Part shown: positions 7,892-15,618 of the stretch, in pieces
Position numbering within the stretch: the first letter of the stretch is position 1
How the letters are laid out: each line of letters starts with the position of its first letter
Source of the DNA: Acidobacteriota bacterium
GTDB lineage: Bacteria; Actinomycetota; Actinomycetes; S36-B12; CAIYMF01
Reading direction: 5' to 3'
DNA: 32,946 bases
Assembly (NCBI GenBank): GCA_025449595.1
Contig: JANWJC010000014.1
Coordinates: 1 to 32,946, forward strand
The notes under the pieces: generated by a model
Told to the model about the DNA's origin: nothing
Seen by the model: the letters and a program-made list of their open reading frames with translations, nothing else
Databases searched by the model: none
Position numbers and translations under genes: made by a program

Positions 7892-8311
7892 TCAGCCGGT
7901 CGAGGCAGGTCCATCGGACGCCGCGTCGCTCCGGCGGGCGGCGCTCGTGACGTAGCCGGCACCGCTGACCAACGCCCGGCGCCAGGGTGGGACCCCCTCG
8001 ATCTCGATCTGCAGCGAGAAGCTGAGGAAGGTACGGATCACCACGATCAGCCCGAGGATGACCACGTTCTCCATCGTGGGCGCGACAGCGACGGTACGGA
8101 TCAGGTCGGCGGCAACGAGAATCTCCAGCCCGAGCAGGATGACGCCACCGAAGGCCTCCCGCAGCACCTCGTAGGCCAGTCGCCCGTCGTGCGATCGGTT
8201 CAGGGAGCGCAGGGCGAGCCCGGCCGACACGAACAGGCCGGCGAGCAGCACCAGCCCACCTATCGCCTCGAATCCCTGCGCGACGTGCTCCATCGTGCCC
8301 GTGAACGTCAT
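7892..8311 (-). CDS. DUF1622 family membrane protein
   Basis: A small protein of 139 residues with three hydrophobic segments: about residues 15-33 (AIGGLVLLAGLFVSAGLAL), 53-70 (AFGGVILLGLEILVAADL) and 82-97 (NVVILGLIVVIRTFLS). The block GLEILVAADLIRTVAVAPTMENV, followed by RTFLSFSLQIEIEGVPPWR, is the DUF1622 (PF07784) signature. No biochemical function is established for the family. The last ~25 residues are Ala/Ser/Asp-rich and probably disordered. It is convergent with the tetR gene, with an 80-bp gap. TAGGCT lies 8 bp upstream of the ATG and might be a leaderless -10. Confidence 0.8.
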   Translation of the reverse strand: MTFTGTMEHVAQGFEAIGGLVLLAGLFVSAGLALRSLNRSHDGRLAYEVLREAFGGVILLGLEILVAADLIRTVAVAPTMENVVILGLIVVIRTFLSFSLQIEIEGVPPWRRALVSGAGYVTSAARRSDAASDGPASTG

Positions 8312-8460
8312 AGCGAGGCAGCCTAGGGTGCCGCGGCCCGCCTGCCCGGCGACGCGCGGATCGCTGGTCGCGCAGATCGCTGCTCGCGCGAATCACCGGG
8401 TTGGGGCGCGAACGGTGCTTCTAACGCACCGCACGCTGGGCCCGCTGGCGAGCGGAGCGA

Positions 8461-8477
8461 GTCAGTAGGGGATTCAT
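8461..8477. repeat. 17-bp repeat GTCAGTAGGGGATTCAT, copy 1
   Basis: Identical to 21454-21470. Both copies lie in the same orientation just beyond the 3' end of a minus-strand gene (11 bp and 9 bp from the stop). A perfect 17-mer occurring twice in 33 kb at equivalent positions is unlikely by chance. Confidence 0.55.
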
Positions 8478-8487
8478 GGCCGAACGG

Positions 8488-9312
8488 TCAGGAGGAGGTG
8501 CGGCCGTAGAAGAGCTGGGAGGTGAGGTCGTTGAGCTTCATGTCGGGGCGCTCGCCGTACGTCAGGACCGAGTTGAGGCGCGCGGTAGCGCCCTCGACCG
8601 GGGTGACGCGGTGCATGGCGTGGTGGCCACGGAAGATCGCCAGCGCCCCGGGGGTGCTGGGGAGGCGTACCGCTTCGATCCCGTTGCTCTGCAACGCCTT
8701 CTGCACCCCGGCGTAGTTCTCGTCGGTCTCCGAGCGCAGGCCCGGGTAGTAGTCGAAGTCGCCGCCGGCCTCGGCCTGCCGGTACATGACCGTCACGGAG
8801 AACTCGCTGCGGTCGAAGTGCCAGCCCAGCTCCTCGCCAGCACTGAACGAGGTGATCTGCAGCGCGTCGAGCGGGTCAGCGCTGCGGTACAGCACCGGTT
8901 TGCCCAGCACCGCGGCGATGAAGCGGGTCAGGTCGTCGGACTCGTACAACCGGCGCAGCGGGGCGTCCTGCGGGATGTAGTCGTACGCGATGCCGTGCTT
9001 GGCCGAGCGCACCTGGTGGGCGCGCGGGTCGGCCGGATCGACGGTCTCGTCGGGCTTCTCGAAGTAGACCGTGTGCGTCTGGTCCGAGGCCCATGCCTTG
9101 TCCGCCAGCGCCTCGCCGAGCTGCACCATCTCGGTCACCGCCGCGGGCGTGATGAACCCGGGGAGGGTGCAGACGCCGTGGGCGACGAGGTCCTCGCGAC
9201 ACTGCTGCAGGAAGGCGCGGCCGGTGGCGCTGTCCAGGTCACCGATGGGGTAGCGCTCGAGGTCGACGACGTCGGCATAGCCGTGCGGCGCGGAGACGGT
9301 GGACTGGCTCAT
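8488..9312 (-). CDS. Fe(II)/2-oxoglutarate-dependent oxygenase, HalD/BesD-like (predicted hydroxylase)
   Basis: An enzyme of 274 residues with the double-stranded beta-helix signatures of iron/2OG oxygenases. The first metal motif is H165-x-D167 in ELGWHFDRSEFSV, the distal histidine is probably H234 in HAMHRVTPV, and the 2OG-binding arginine is probably R245 in ATARLNSVL. The segments WHFDRSEFSVTVMYRQAEAG and GDFDYYPG resemble the family of free amino acid halogenases/hydroxylases (BesD, HalD). Halogenases of that family have HxG in place of HxD; here the aspartate is present, so hydroxylation is predicted. The substrate is unknown but may be a free amino acid. ATG 9312 is preceded by GAGAGGAA. 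It is divergent from a LysR regulator. Confidence 0.78.
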   Translation of the reverse strand: MSQSTVSAPHGYADVVDLERYPIGDLDSATGRAFLQQCREDLVAHGVCTLPGFITPAAVTEMVQLGEALADKAWASDQTHTVYFEKPDETVDPADPRAHQVRSAKHGIAYDYIPQDAPLRRLYESDDLTRFIAAVLGKPVLYRSADPLDALQITSFSAGEELGWHFDRSEFSVTVMYRQAEAGGDFDYYPGLRSETDENYAGVQKALQSNGIEAVRLPSTPGALAIFRGHHAMHRVTPVEGATARLNSVLTYGERPDMKLNDLTSQLFYGRTSS

Positions 9313-9427
9313 GGTGTTCCTCTCGCAGATCAGCAGGACGGTCTGGGGATCGGGTTGCCGTTGGGTTGGTTTCTCCAGCATGGCGTTCCGGCGGGCATTA
9401 GCACAAATCACATTCATTCCTATGCCT

Positions 9428-9442
9428 ATTAGGGCTGCTAAT
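9428..9442. promoter_or_regulatory. LysR-type operator ATTAG-N5-CTAAT overlapping the lysR -10 box
   Basis: ATTAGGGCTGCTAAT is a 15-bp interrupted palindrome of the LysR-box type (T-N11-A within it), located in the divergent spacer of the oxygenase and lysR genes. A related half-site, ATTAGCACAAAT, begins at 9397. The right arm overlaps the TAATAT -10 of the lysR gene, which suggests autorepression. Confidence 0.6.
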
Positions 9443-9444
9443 AT
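9439..9444 (+). promoter_or_regulatory. -10 box of the lysR gene, probably leaderless
   Basis: TAATAT is a near-perfect -10, followed after 7 bases by the ATG at 9452, so transcription should begin at or very near the start codon. No Shine-Dalgarno sequence is visible before 9452. Confidence 0.55.
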
Positions 9445-9451
9445 GCGATCC

Positions 9452-10387
9452 ATGGTGGACGGCTGGGCCGGAGTGGAGCTGCGGCACCTGGCGTCGCTCC
9501 AGGCCTTGGCGGACGAGGGGTCGTTCAGCCGGGCCGCGGAGGCGCTGGGGTACACGCAGTCCGCGGTGAGCCAGCAGATCGCGCGACTGGAAAGGCTTGT
9601 GGGGCAACGCCTTGTCGACCGTCCCGGTGGACCCAACCCGGTGTCGCTGACGCCCGCAGGGCTGGTGCTGCTGCGATATGCGCACGCCATCTCCGGACAG
9701 CTGGCGCGGGCGGCCGCTGACCTGGCTGCGCTGGCTGCGGGCACCGCGGGGACGCTGCGGGTCGGGTGCTTCCAGAGCGTGGGGGTGCGGATCCTGCCGC
9801 GCGTGCTGAGCGAGTTCGCGGCCCGCTTCCCGCAGGTGACGGTACGGCTCACCGAGGCCGAGGACGACGGGGAGCTGCTGCACCAGCTCGAACGCGGCGA
9901 GCTCGACCTGACCTTCGTGGCGTACCCGATGATGCCCGGCCCGTTCACGACGGTCGAGCTGCTGGAAGACCCGTACGTCGTCGTCGTACGGCCGGACTCC
10001 GCCCTGGCCAACCAGGGCGGCCCGGTCGCGCTACGGCAGCTGGCCGATCTCCCGCTGATCACGTACGCCCAGATGCGCGAGGTGCACTCCATCGAGAACC
10101 GGCTCGGCCGCCCGGAGCTGACCGACCAGATCGTGTTCCGCTCCAACGACAACGGCACCATCCTGGGCCTGGCGGCCGAAGGGGTCGGCGCAGCGGTGGT
10201 GTCCTGGCTGTCGGTCGATCCGTACCGGGAAGGCGTACGGACCCTGGCCCTGTCCGGAGTGAGCCCGCGCATCGTCGGCATCGCCTGGCACAGCGAGCGC
10301 GAGCCCATCACGGCCGCGGAAGCCTTCGTGGAGCTGGCGAAGAGCGTCGCCGCGCGAGAGCAGGCGGAGGCACCCGCCCCGGCCTGA
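9452..10387 (+). CDS. LysR family transcriptional regulator
   Basis: A regulator of 311 residues. The winged helix-turn-helix is at residues 8-67 (ELRHLASLQALADEGSFSRA, then ALGYTQSAVSQQIARLERLV, then LTPAGLVLLRYA). The C-terminal periplasmic-binding-like effector domain starts near residue 95 (GTLRVGCFQSVGVRILPRVL). I chose ATG 9452 because it falls 7 bp after a strong -10; ATG 9443 overlaps that box. LysR proteins typically control the divergent gene, so it probably activates the 2OG oxygenase in response to that enzyme's substrate or product. The operator overlapping its own -10 points to autorepression. Confidence 0.88.
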   Translation: MVDGWAGVELRHLASLQALADEGSFSRAAEALGYTQSAVSQQIARLERLVGQRLVDRPGGPNPVSLTPAGLVLLRYAHAISGQLARAAADLAALAAGTAGTLRVGCFQSVGVRILPRVLSEFAARFPQVTVRLTEAEDDGELLHQLERGELDLTFVAYPMMPGPFTTVELLEDPYVVVVRPDSALANQGGPVALRQLADLPLITYAQMREVHSIENRLGRPELTDQIVFRSNDNGTILGLAAEGVGAAVVSWLSVDPYREGVRTLALSGVSPRIVGIAWHSEREPITAAEAFVELAKSVAAREQAEAPAPA

Positions 10388-10398
10388 CCCCGGTCGAA

Positions 10399-10503
10399 GA
10401 CCCGGCAAGGTGGCCTTGGCGCCGCGGCGCGCAGCCCCGGCAAGGTGGCCTCGCGCCCCGGCGCGCAGGCCCCGGCGAGGTGACCTTGCGCCGCGGCGCG
10501 CAA
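10399..10503. repeat. Three tandem imperfect ~35-bp repeats
   Basis: Units at about 10399-10433, 10434-10467 and 10468-10503 each contain CCCGGC(A/G)AGGTG(G/A)CCT, followed by a GCGCC(G/C)CGGCGCGCA block. In units 1 and 3 that block contains the perfect palindrome GCGCCGCGGCGC. The array begins 11 bp after the lysR stop. It could form stacked hairpins and serve as a terminator region, though no T-run follows. Confidence 0.6.
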
Positions 10504-10507
10504 CTGA

Positions 10508-10644
10508 GGTTCACCGGCGTCTGGTCGACGACACGCCGTAGCGGCAGCCGAAAACGCGATCAAACGCCGGTGAACCTAGGCCAACGCGATCAAACGCCGG
10601 TGAACCCCCCGCCCTCCCAGCGCGCGATCAAACGCCGGTGAACC
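10508..10644. repeat. Cluster of 22-bp repeats (one inverted, three direct)
   Basis: CGCGATCAAACGCCGGTGAACC occurs at 10555-10576, 10585-10606 and 10623-10644. The first 20 bp of an inverted, slightly diverged copy (GGTTCACCGGCGTCTGGTCG) are at 10508-10527. The inverted copy can pair with any of the direct ones to form a long stem. The cluster lies between the convergent ends of lysR and the PAC2 gene. Related copies occur at 25172 and, more diverged, at 1021. Confidence 0.7.
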
Positions 10645-10663
10645 CCGGGGCGCGAGCCACCCC

Positions 10664-11674
10664 TCAGGTCGCGCTCTCCCCGGGACCGTCGTCGAGGTCT
10701 CGCAGGAACTGCTCCAGCTGGGCGGCGATCTCGTCGCCGCTGGGGAGCGGGCCGCCCTCGTGGGTGGTTCCGTCCTGGGACGTGCCGGAGGCGCCACGGG
10801 GCAGGCCCACGAGCGCGTCGTACTGGGCCTCCAGCAACGCGATCGCCTCGACGTTCTCGGCGTTCTCGGCCACCTGCGCGTCGAGCGCGGTGTCGGCCTC
10901 ATCGGCCTTGTGCCGCAAGGCTTCCAGCGGGATGGACAGACCCGTGCTGTGCGAGACCTCCTCGAGCATCCGCAGCGCAGCGCGGGGATACTCGGCGCTG
11001 ACCAGGTAGTGCGGTACGTGCACCGCATATCCCATGGCCGGCTTGCCCGCCTTTCCCAGCGCCAGTTCGAGCACACCGGCGAGGTGGCCGGGCACCTCGA
11101 CCTGCCCGATCCAGCTGCGATGACCCACGATCAGGTCCGGTGACGTGGCGTGCGCCGTGACCCCGATCGGGCGGGTGTGCGGGGACGCCCACGGGATCGC
11201 GTTCAGGCCGACGGTGAGGCGTACGTCGAAACGGTCGACCAGCCCCAGCACGCTGCGGGTGACGCGCTGCCAGCCGAAGTCGGGCTCCGGCCCGTGCAGC
11301 AGCAGGAACGGGACCCCGTCGGCATCGGTGAGCCGGGACAGCAGCAGCTCGGGCATGGCGACCGAGTCATACCGGTTGGTGTCGAACACCATCCGGGGTC
11401 GCCGCGCCCGGTAGTCGAAGAGCAGGTCCACGTCGAACGTCGCGACGGTGCCATGGTCCAGCGTCTCCAGCAGGTGCGCGACCGCTATGTGCCGAGCCGC
11501 GCCGGCGTCCAGGAACCCCGACAGCGCGTGCATCATGATCGGGGTCCCCGAAATCGCCGCGCCCTCGGTCAGCTCGACGAGATCGTCCGGTCGTGGGTCC
11601 ACGGTCGGTGCAACCGGAGGCAGCGCGGGGGCATTCCGGGGCACGTCCGGCCACCGGCGACGTCGCCAGCTCAC
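10664..11674 (-). CDS. PAC2 family protein (proteasome assembly chaperone-like)
   Basis: A protein of 336 residues matching the PAC2/DUF75 family (PF09754). The core begins with PDDLVELTEG, followed by MMHALSGFLDAGAARHIAVA, the segment DTNRYDSVAMPELLL, and LLLHGPEPDFGWQRVTRSVL. The C-terminal half carries AMGYAVHVPHYLVSAEYPRAAL and a long charged helical tail (DTALDAQVAENAENVEAIAL). Actinobacterial members are linked by homology to eukaryotic proteasome assembly chaperones, but their role in bacteria is not settled. The start is GTG 11674, overlapping the stop of the upstream CPBP protease gene as GTGA, so the two are co-translated. Longer open sequence upstream is antisense-like shadow of the protease gene. 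Confidence 0.85.
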   Translation of the reverse strand: MSWRRRRWPDVPRNAPALPPVAPTVDPRPDDLVELTEGAAISGTPIMMHALSGFLDAGAARHIAVAHLLETLDHGTVATFDVDLLFDYRARRPRMVFDTNRYDSVAMPELLLSRLTDADGVPFLLLHGPEPDFGWQRVTRSVLGLVDRFDVRLTVGLNAIPWASPHTRPIGVTAHATSPDLIVGHRSWIGQVEVPGHLAGVLELALGKAGKPAMGYAVHVPHYLVSAEYPRAALRMLEEVSHSTGLSIPLEALRHKADEADTALDAQVAENAENVEAIALLEAQYDALVGLPRGASGTSQDGTTHEGGPLPSGDEIAAQLEQFLRDLDDGPGESAT

Positions 11675-12486
11675 GGCAGCCACCCAACCTTGCCGTGCAG
11701 GTAGAAGTAGCCCACGAAGCTCACGGCGTCCAGCAGGAAGTGGGCGACGACCATGGGCGTACAACGCCCCCATCGCCGATAAAGGACACCGAACACCAGA
11801 CCCATCGCGAAGTTGCCGACGAAACCGCCGAACCCTTGGTACAGATGGTACGAGCCTCGCAGTGCGGCGCTCGTCCCGATCGCCACCCAGGGCCGCGCCC
11901 CGAGCTGGCCGAGCCGGTGGATCATGTACCCGAGGACGATGACCTCCTCGAGGATCGCGTTGTACGCGGCCTGCAGCAGCAGCACCGGCACCGTCCACCA
12001 GATCGTGATCGTGGAGGCCGCAGCGATCTTCACGCTCAGCCCCAGCCGGTACGCGACGATGTAGAGCACCAGCCCGGCGCTGCCGATCACAGCCGCCAGG
12101 ACCATGCCGCGTACGACGTCACGCCCCGGCTGACTCGCGTCGAACCCGATGCCGCGCATGCCTTCCCCGCTGCGGTGCAGCAGGTGCGCCACCAGCAGCA
12201 CCGGGACCAGCGCCAGGGCGATCCCGGTCAGCTGGTAGGTCAGGTCGAGCCAGGGCCGGTCCGCGGAGTACGTCCCCACGATCACCGCGGTCTGGTCGGA
12301 CAGCGGCACGTTCTTGGTCAGCGAGTCCACCAAGGACAGCAGAGAGCGCAGCGCGGAGGCTGCGATCGACAGGAACAGCACGATCCACAGCTCGTCGCGC
12401 AGGACGCGCCGATCCAGCGGGCGCGCGCTGCCGACCGTGTCGACGACGCCGGTCGGGTCCGAGCTCACGAGCGCATCCTTCCCCAT
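11671..12486 (-). CDS. CPBP family intramembrane metalloprotease (CAAX protease-like)
   Basis: A membrane protein of 271 residues with about seven hydrophobic segments. Motif 1 is E180-E181 in ILEEVIVLGY; the usual EExxxR arginine is replaced by leucine (L185). Motif 2 is around H214 in RGSYHLYQG, and motif 3 is H249 in VVAHFLLDA. The glutamates and histidines that bind the metal in Rce1/Abi-type enzymes are therefore present, while the arginine is not. Expected activity is cleavage of a membrane peptide; the substrate is unknown. The start ATG 12486 has no clear ribosome site. It overlaps the PAC2 gene by 4 bp, suggesting a functional pair. Confidence 0.85.
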   Translation of the reverse strand: MGKDALVSSDPTGVVDTVGSARPLDRRVLRDELWIVLFLSIAASALRSLLSLVDSLTKNVPLSDQTAVIVGTYSADRPWLDLTYQLTGIALALVPVLLVAHLLHRSGEGMRGIGFDASQPGRDVVRGMVLAAVIGSAGLVLYIVAYRLGLSVKIAAASTITIWWTVPVLLLQAAYNAILEEVIVLGYMIHRLGQLGARPWVAIGTSAALRGSYHLYQGFGGFVGNFAMGLVFGVLYRRWGRCTPMVVAHFLLDAVSFVGYFYLHGKVGWLP

Positions 12487-12563
12487 GACGACGCCGACCC
12501 GGCCAACTCAGCCACCAGGCGCGCGCCCGGCGGAATCAGCGGGCCCAGCACCCACCGGCTGGA

Positions 12564-13535
12564 TCAGCCGGCCAGGGACTCCTTCGCCGTGGGGACGTGC
12601 GCCACGATGTTGACCACGACCGCGAACGGTCCGCCACCGGAGGTCGCGGGGATCTGCAGCAGCACCCGGCTGCCCAGCGGCAGCCCGACCAGTGCGTCGA
12701 ACGGGCCGGTGCCGCCCTTGGTGACAGAGGCGGAGTCCGGCGCACCGGCCTTCCAGCTCGACCCTGCGGTCGCGCCGGTCCAGTCGATGGCCTCGTACTG
12801 CAGCACCGTGAGCCCGTTCACCAGCGCCGCCCCGGTGCCACGAGCCAGGACGGTCGTGACGGGCTTGGTCGGTTTGGTGGTGCCCTTCTTGATGGTGATC
12901 TTCGGGCTCGCGCCGGTGGCGCCGGTGATGGTGATCCCTGCCGGCGGGCTCTGCGCCGGGGTGGACTTCGCGTCGGCACCGACGTTGCCGGAGTACGAGG
13001 TCACGATGTCGATGACGAACACGAGAGTGTCGGTGCCCTTGATGCTGCCGTCCTGGCTGCCGGTGGACCCGTACCCCTGCGCCGGCGGGATGCTGACCAG
13101 CAGCCGGCTCCCGGCAGTCATCCCCACGATCGTGTTGTCCCATCCCGGGATGACCTTCTGCACGCCGATCTGGAACCCCGCGGCGGAGTGCCGGTCGTAG
13201 GAGTTGTCGAACACCTTGCCGCCATAGATCTGGCCGAGGTAGTCGACGGCGACGAGCTGACCCTTCTTCACCACTGCGCCCTTGCCCTGGACCAGAACCT
13301 TGCGCATCAGCTGACCGGGGGCCGCGGCGGACGTGAACGTGAGCGTCGGCTTGTCGCCGAACCCGCCCGTGACCGTCGGGACGCTGTCACCGGTCCAGTC
13401 CACCGGCGCCAGGGTTCCGGTCACTGTGGTGGTGGGGGCAGGGGTCGCGTCGGAGGAGCTGGAGCTGCATCCGGCGAGCGCGACGACCATGCCTGCCACG
13501 AGCAGACCGGTCAGGACGGTGGAGGTACGGCGCAC
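12564..13535 (-). CDS. FKBP-type peptidyl-prolyl isomerase lipoprotein, two FKBP domains
   Basis: A 323-residue lipoprotein with signal peptide MRRTSTVLTGLLVAGMVVAL and lipobox LAGC (Cys23). The first FKBP domain, residues 75-180, is complete (VAVDYLGQIYGGKVFDNSYD, then VIPGWDNTIVGMTAGSRLLV, IPPAQGYG and TLVFVIDIV), with the usual aromatic and Asp residues of the active site. A linker repeats the entry motif (PKITIKKGTTKPTKPV). The second domain, 225-315, is shorter and lacks the VIPGW and YG signatures, so it is probably inactive and may bind partners. It would act outside the membrane, folding secreted proteins. GTG 13535 is the start. It lies between the VWA and CPBP genes on the same strand. 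Confidence 0.88.
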   Translation of the reverse strand: MRRTSTVLTGLLVAGMVVALAGCSSSSSDATPAPTTTVTGTLAPVDWTGDSVPTVTGGFGDKPTLTFTSAAAPGQLMRKVLVQGKGAVVKKGQLVAVDYLGQIYGGKVFDNSYDRHSAAGFQIGVQKVIPGWDNTIVGMTAGSRLLVSIPPAQGYGSTGSQDGSIKGTDTLVFVIDIVTSYSGNVGADAKSTPAQSPPAGITITGATGASPKITIKKGTTKPTKPVTTVLARGTGAALVNGLTVLQYEAIDWTGATAGSSWKAGAPDSASVTKGGTGPFDALVGLPLGSRVLLQIPATSGGGPFAVVVNIVAHVPTAKESLAG

Positions 13536-13600
13536 GACGAGGACCTTCAGACAGGGGGGAGGGGACGGTACAGCGTAGACGGCTCGGCAGTGGGACGAGT

Positions 13601-14569
13601 TCAGACCATGCGCTGGGTCCAGTAGAGCGCCGCGCAGCAGGCCAGCATCGCAGCGGCCAGGCCGATCCCGGTGAACAGCCCGGTCAGGTCGACCGTACGG
13701 ACCTGGTATGCCACGGCGCGCCCGATCTGGTCGTAGACCGACTTCAGCTCACCGGCCGACTGGGCCGAGAACGACTTGCCGCCGCTGTCCTGCGCGATGA
13801 GAGCCATCGTCGCGGGGTCGGACGGGACCGGGATGCTCTGGCCCTGCACGTTGACGACGCCCTCCGGGGTGCCGAACGCGATCGTGTAGATCGGTACGCC
13901 GGCCGCCTTGGCGTCCCGTGCCGCCGCCTCGGCGGACGCGACGGCCGCGGTGTCGCCGATGCCGATCGTAGGAGCGCCGTCGCTCATCAGCACGATGACC
14001 GCGGGGACGGGCTTGCCGGACGCGCTCGGCGGTCCAGCCTTGATCGCGGCGAGAGAGGCCTCGATGGCCGCGGCCGTGGCGGTGCCGCCGCCGACCTGCA
14101 ACGAGTCGATCGCGTCCACGGCCTGCGGGTAGTCGGTGGTGGGGGTGACGAGCGTGCGAGGTGTGGTGTCGAACGCGACGACCCCGACCTGCAGACCTTC
14201 CGGCAGCGTGTTCACGAAGTCCGTGGCCTGGGTCTGGGCGGCGACCAGCCGGCTGGGGTCGATGTCGGTCGCCTGCATCGAGCCGGACGTGTCGAGGGTG
14301 AGCATCACGGTGGCACGGTCCAGCGCGACCTTCTGCTGGCGGGCGGGTCCGGCGATCGCCAGGACCAGGACCACGAGCGCGGCGAGCATGCCGATCGCGG
14401 ACACGTGCCGCTGCCAGCCGGGCCGGCGCGGTGCCACCGATGCGAGCAGGTCCACGCTGGTGAACCGGACTACGGCCCGCTGCCGGGCGCGCTGCACGAG
14501 GACGTACGCGACGATGATCGCGATGGGGGCGAGCAGCAGCAGCAGCCACCACGGTGACTGGAACGTCAT
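13601..14569 (-). CDS. VWA domain membrane protein (BatA-like)
   Basis: A 322-residue protein with N-terminal membrane helices at about 7-25 and 57-75, a von Willebrand A domain at about 86-290 and a C-terminal helix near 297-316. The metal-binding MIDAS motif DTSGSM is at 93-98, and the second aspartate is in VLMSDGAPT. This is the layout of BatA-type aerotolerance proteins found in MoxR operons, in which the VWA domain faces a protein partner in a metal-dependent way. The start ATG overlaps the DUF58 stop (ATGA, 14566-14569), so it is translationally coupled. A second VWA (BatB) gene is not present. Confidence 0.9.
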   Translation of the reverse strand: MTFQSPWWLLLLLAPIAIIVAYVLVQRARQRAVVRFTSVDLLASVAPRRPGWQRHVSAIGMLAALVVLVLAIAGPARQQKVALDRATVMLTLDTSGSMQATDIDPSRLVAAQTQATDFVNTLPEGLQVGVVAFDTTPRTLVTPTTDYPQAVDAIDSLQVGGGTATAAAIEASLAAIKAGPPSASGKPVPAVIVLMSDGAPTIGIGDTAAVASAEAAARDAKAAGVPIYTIAFGTPEGVVNVQGQSIPVPSDPATMALIAQDSGGKSFSAQSAGELKSVYDQIGRAVAYQVRTVDLTGLFTGIGLAAAMLACCAALYWTQRMV

Positions 14570-15618
14570 GAGGCACTTCCCGTTGGAGCAGTAACAGAAT
14601 GGGCGGGGTTGCGACGCGCGGTCGCGATATCGCCGGTGCGGCGACGGTTGTGGCGTCCGGTGACGAACTCGATGACATCAAGCACCCAGTCGCGGCCGGT
14701 GGACAGCTGCAGGTGCTCAGCGCCCGAGGCCCTGATGTCCTGGCCGATGCGAGCGTGGCGCGCGGCCGCCGCGGCGGAGTACTTCTGTCGCAGGTCCTTC
14801 GACTTCGTCTGCACGTGCAGCTCACGCCCGGACTCGGGGTCGACAACGGTCAGCATGCCGACCTCGGGCAGGGTGAACTCACGCGGATCGGTCACCTGGA
14901 CGGCGATGAGCTGGTGCCGCAACGCCAACGCGTGCAACGGGTGTTGCCAGTCGGAGGGGTCGAGGAAGTCCGACACCACGACGACCTGGCCGCGTCTCGC
15001 GACGGTCTTGCGCAGCTGCAGCAGCGTCGCCGCCAACGTCCCGCCGGTGCCCTGCGCCGCGCTCTGACGTGGAGTGACGTACAGATCGGACAACGCGGCC
15101 ATCATGGCGATCCGGCCGTTGGCCGACGGTCTCGGAGGCGCGGAGCCCGCACCGGACACGACGATGCCGAAGCGGTTCGCCGAACGCACCGTGAGGATCC
15201 CGAATGCCGCGGCGACCGCCAGGACGACCTCGCGCTTCTCCCGTTGCGCCGTACCGAAGTCCATGCTGGCGGACCGGTCGGCGACCACCCAGGTCTCGAG
15301 CTCGCGGTCCGCCTCGGTGGTGCGGATGTACGTGTCCAGCGACCGTGCGGTCAGGCTCCAGTCGATGCGGCGAGCGTCGTCACCGGGCTCGTACCGCCGG
15401 GCTCCGGCCCGCTCGCTGCCGGGTCCGATCGCGGTCGTGCGGTGGTCCCCGCTGCGCATACCGTCCAGGCGCCGGGTGATGTCGAGCTCGAGGCGGCGCA
15501 GCACCTCCGCCTTGTCGACGACCTGGGACGCGGTTGCGGACGGAACCGCCGAAACTCCTGCAACTGCAGTCGTTCCCGCGACCTGAGGCAGTCCTGCGGG
15601 CCGAACCTTGGTGCTCAT
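14566..15618 (-). CDS. DUF58 domain-containing protein
   Basis: A soluble protein of 350 residues with the DUF58 signature RRYEPGDDARRIDWSLTARS at about 74-93. This is followed by a degenerate VWA-like segment, ETWVVADRSASMDFG (108-122), in which the MIDAS motif is partly kept (DRSAS). DUF58 proteins accompany MoxR AAA ATPases and are thought to be their partners or cargo. No membrane helices are seen, whereas many DUF58 proteins have them. The start ATG 15618 overlaps the moxR stop by 4 bp and its own stop overlaps the VWA start, so the three genes form one coupled block. Confidence 0.9.
   Translation of the reverse strand: MSTKVRPAGLPQVAGTTAVAGVSAVPSATASQVVDKAEVLRRLELDITRRLDGMRSGDHRTTAIGPGSERAGARRYEPGDDARRIDWSLTARSLDTYIRTTEADRELETWVVADRSASMDFGTAQREKREVVLAVAAAFGILTVRSANRFGIVVSGAGSAPPRPSANGRIAMMAALSDLYVTPRQSAAQGTGGTLAATLLQLRKTVARRGQVVVVSDFLDPSDWQHPLHALALRHQLIAVQVTDPREFTLPEVGMLTVVDPESGRELHVQTKSKDLRQKYSAAAAARHARIGQDIRASGAEHLQLSTGRDWVLDVIEFVTGRHNRRRTGDIATARRNPAHSVTAPTGSAS

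Noticed and set aside
8488-9312. Annotation of the oxygenase as a halogenase
   Set aside because: The metal motif is HxD, which leaves no site for a halide ligand at iron; the halogenase label of the family would mislead.
9313-10563. Long minus-strand open frame upstream of the oxygenase, antisense to lysR
   Set aside because: Serine/arginine-rich translation without domain, a typical GC-rich shadow; the oxygenase has its own ribosome site at ATG 9312.
10508-10644. Possible CRISPR array (repeated 22-mer)
   Set aside because: Spaces between direct copies are only 8 and 16 bp, one copy is inverted, and no cas genes are present.
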